From contig JAGSPQ010000253.1 in the NCBI GenBank assembly GCA_018262385.1, positions 1 to 5,985 on the forward strand: a stretch of 5,985 nucleotides of DNA, in the 5' to 3' direction. The notes below the pieces were generated by a model. That model searched no databases. It worked only from the letters and a program-made list of their open reading frames with translations, and was not told where the DNA came from. Below, one piece after another: positions 5,581 to 5,985 of this stretch (position 1 is its first letter; every line of letters begins with the position of its first letter). The DNA is from Myxococcaceae bacterium (lineage in GTDB: Bacteria > Myxococcota > Myxococcia > Myxococcales > Myxococcaceae). Position numbers and translations under genes: made by a program.

Positions 5581-5586
5581 GTTATC
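5581..5586 (-). promoter_or_regulatory. Possible -10 element of the PG-binding/EEP gene (leaderless type)
   Basis: On the minus strand GATAAC ends 7 nt before the ATG at 5573, separated by CCCCGAC. Transcription starting 6-8 nt after this hexamer would begin at the start codon, matching the absence of a Shine-Dalgarno. No -35 was found at 16-18 bp. Confidence 0.35.
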
Positions 5587-5625
5587 GGCCCGGGGCAAGA
5601 CGGCGAAGGTCGGGCAAATGAACAA

Positions 5626-5642
5626 CCGCCCTTACAAAGCGG
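5626..5642 (-). terminator. Weak hairpin, possible terminator of the right-edge gene
   Basis: On the minus strand CCGCTT and GGGCGG can pair (four GC pairs plus two G-U pairs) around the 5-nt loop TGTAA, followed by TTGTTCATTT. It lies about 35 bp beyond the stop codon of the upstream gene. The stem is short and the T-tract is interrupted, so termination here is only possible. Confidence 0.25.
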
Positions 5643-5677
5643 GGCAATTGTTTCAGGGCAGGCAACGCCCGCTGCCT

Positions 5678-5985
5678 TCAGTCGCCGAAGTCCCCGAAGT
5701 CGTCGCCACCGGAGGAGTCGTCCCCGGCGCCGTCGTCCGCCGCGGCGACGGGTTCGCTTTCGGCCGCGGGCTCATTGAAGCCGCCGAGGAACTGGTGGGC
5801 GATCGCGCTGCCGATGAAGGTGCCCGCGATGCTGCTCATCAGCGTGCCGCCGAAGCCGCCGCCGGCGCCTGCGAAGGTCCGCTCGAGCGAGCCGGGGCGG
5901 GTCAGCTCTGCCCGCGTGGCGGCGCGGGCGAGGGCGCGGGGATCCGACGCGTTCGCCGCGGCGATGCGCTCGGGCGCTGCCAGCT
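5678..5985 (-). CDS. Hypothetical protein, C-terminal 101 residues (5' end beyond right edge)
   Basis: An uninterrupted minus-strand frame enters at the window edge and ends at TGA 5680-5678. No start lies in view, so the coding length is unknown. The visible part begins with an Ala/Arg-rich helical segment (L-A-A-P-E-R-I-A-A-A...). It then has a glycine-rich amphipathic or membrane-type stretch, about residues 40-69, with small-residue spacing (G-G-F-G-G-T-L-M-S-S-I-A-G-T-F-I-G-S-A-I-A) typical of glycine zippers. It ends in an acidic tail rich in Asp, Gly and Ser closing D-D-F-G-D-F-G-D. The layout recalls small bacterial proteins with a Gly-rich helix and acidic C-terminus (DUF2076-like), but I cannot assign a family. 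The frame shows the high GC third-position bias expected of a real gene. The EEP gene follows 104 bp downstream on the same strand. Confidence 0.7.
   Translation of the reverse strand, partial: LAAPERIAAANASDPRALARAATRAELTRPGSLERTFAGAGGGFGGTLMSSIAGTFIGSAIAHQFLGGFNEPAAESEPVAAADDGAGDDSSGGDDFGDFGD

Noticed and set aside
3558..5621. A 687-codon plus-strand frame spanning the cytochrome and EEP genes
   Set aside because: It crosses two well-supported genes on opposite strands and has Arg/Gly-rich composition typical of an out-of-frame shadow.

Overview
The window is very GC-rich with strong G/C preference at codon third positions. Its gene content suggests a myxobacterium or other member of the Myxococcota (former Deltaproteobacteria): a Hanks-type kinase N-terminus with the G-G-M-A-E glycine-loop variant common in myxobacteria, a multi-PAS sensor kinase, a lone C39-like peptidase and a peptidoglycan-binding nuclease. 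This placement is inference from gene types and composition; there is no rRNA or other phylogenetic marker. I saw no tRNA, rRNA, CRISPR array, transposase or phage structural gene.

Layout. Bases 1-133 (minus) hold the first 44 codons of a Ser/Thr protein kinase running off the left edge. A 265-bp divergent intergenic region follows, with a good ribosome binding site, a 6-bp GC-rich inverted repeat and a possible 30-codon leader ORF. Bases 399-2390 (plus) encode a REC-PAS-PAS-HisKA-HATPase histidine kinase. A single-domain response regulator overlaps its end (to 2748), probably translationally coupled and possibly started at a CTG. After 37 bp comes an exported C39-like cysteine peptidase (2786-3550, plus), then a membrane-anchored di-heme cytochrome c (3619-4605, plus). 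A convergent minus-strand gene (5573-4638) fuses an N-terminal peptidoglycan-binding domain to an endonuclease/exonuclease/phosphatase (EEP) domain. The right edge (5985-5678, minus) carries the 3' end of an unrecognised gene with a glycine-zipper segment and an acidic tail. It is absent from start-codon-based ORF calls because its start lies outside the window.

How the genes relate. The histidine kinase and response regulator form a phosphotransfer pair with no DNA-binding output, so signalling probably passes to another partner. The Hanks kinase is divergent from them and may share regulatory DNA. The peptidase, cytochrome and EEP genes show no obvious common pathway; each appears to have its own promoter. 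Three genes without a Shine-Dalgarno (Hanks kinase, C39-like peptidase, EEP protein) each have a -10-like hexamer 7-9 nt before the start codon, which suggests leaderless mRNAs.

The item most worth a second look is the PG-binding/EEP fusion. It has an apparently intact nuclease/phosphodiesterase active site, a wall-targeting domain at its extreme N-terminus, no Sec signal, and codon use less biased than its neighbours.
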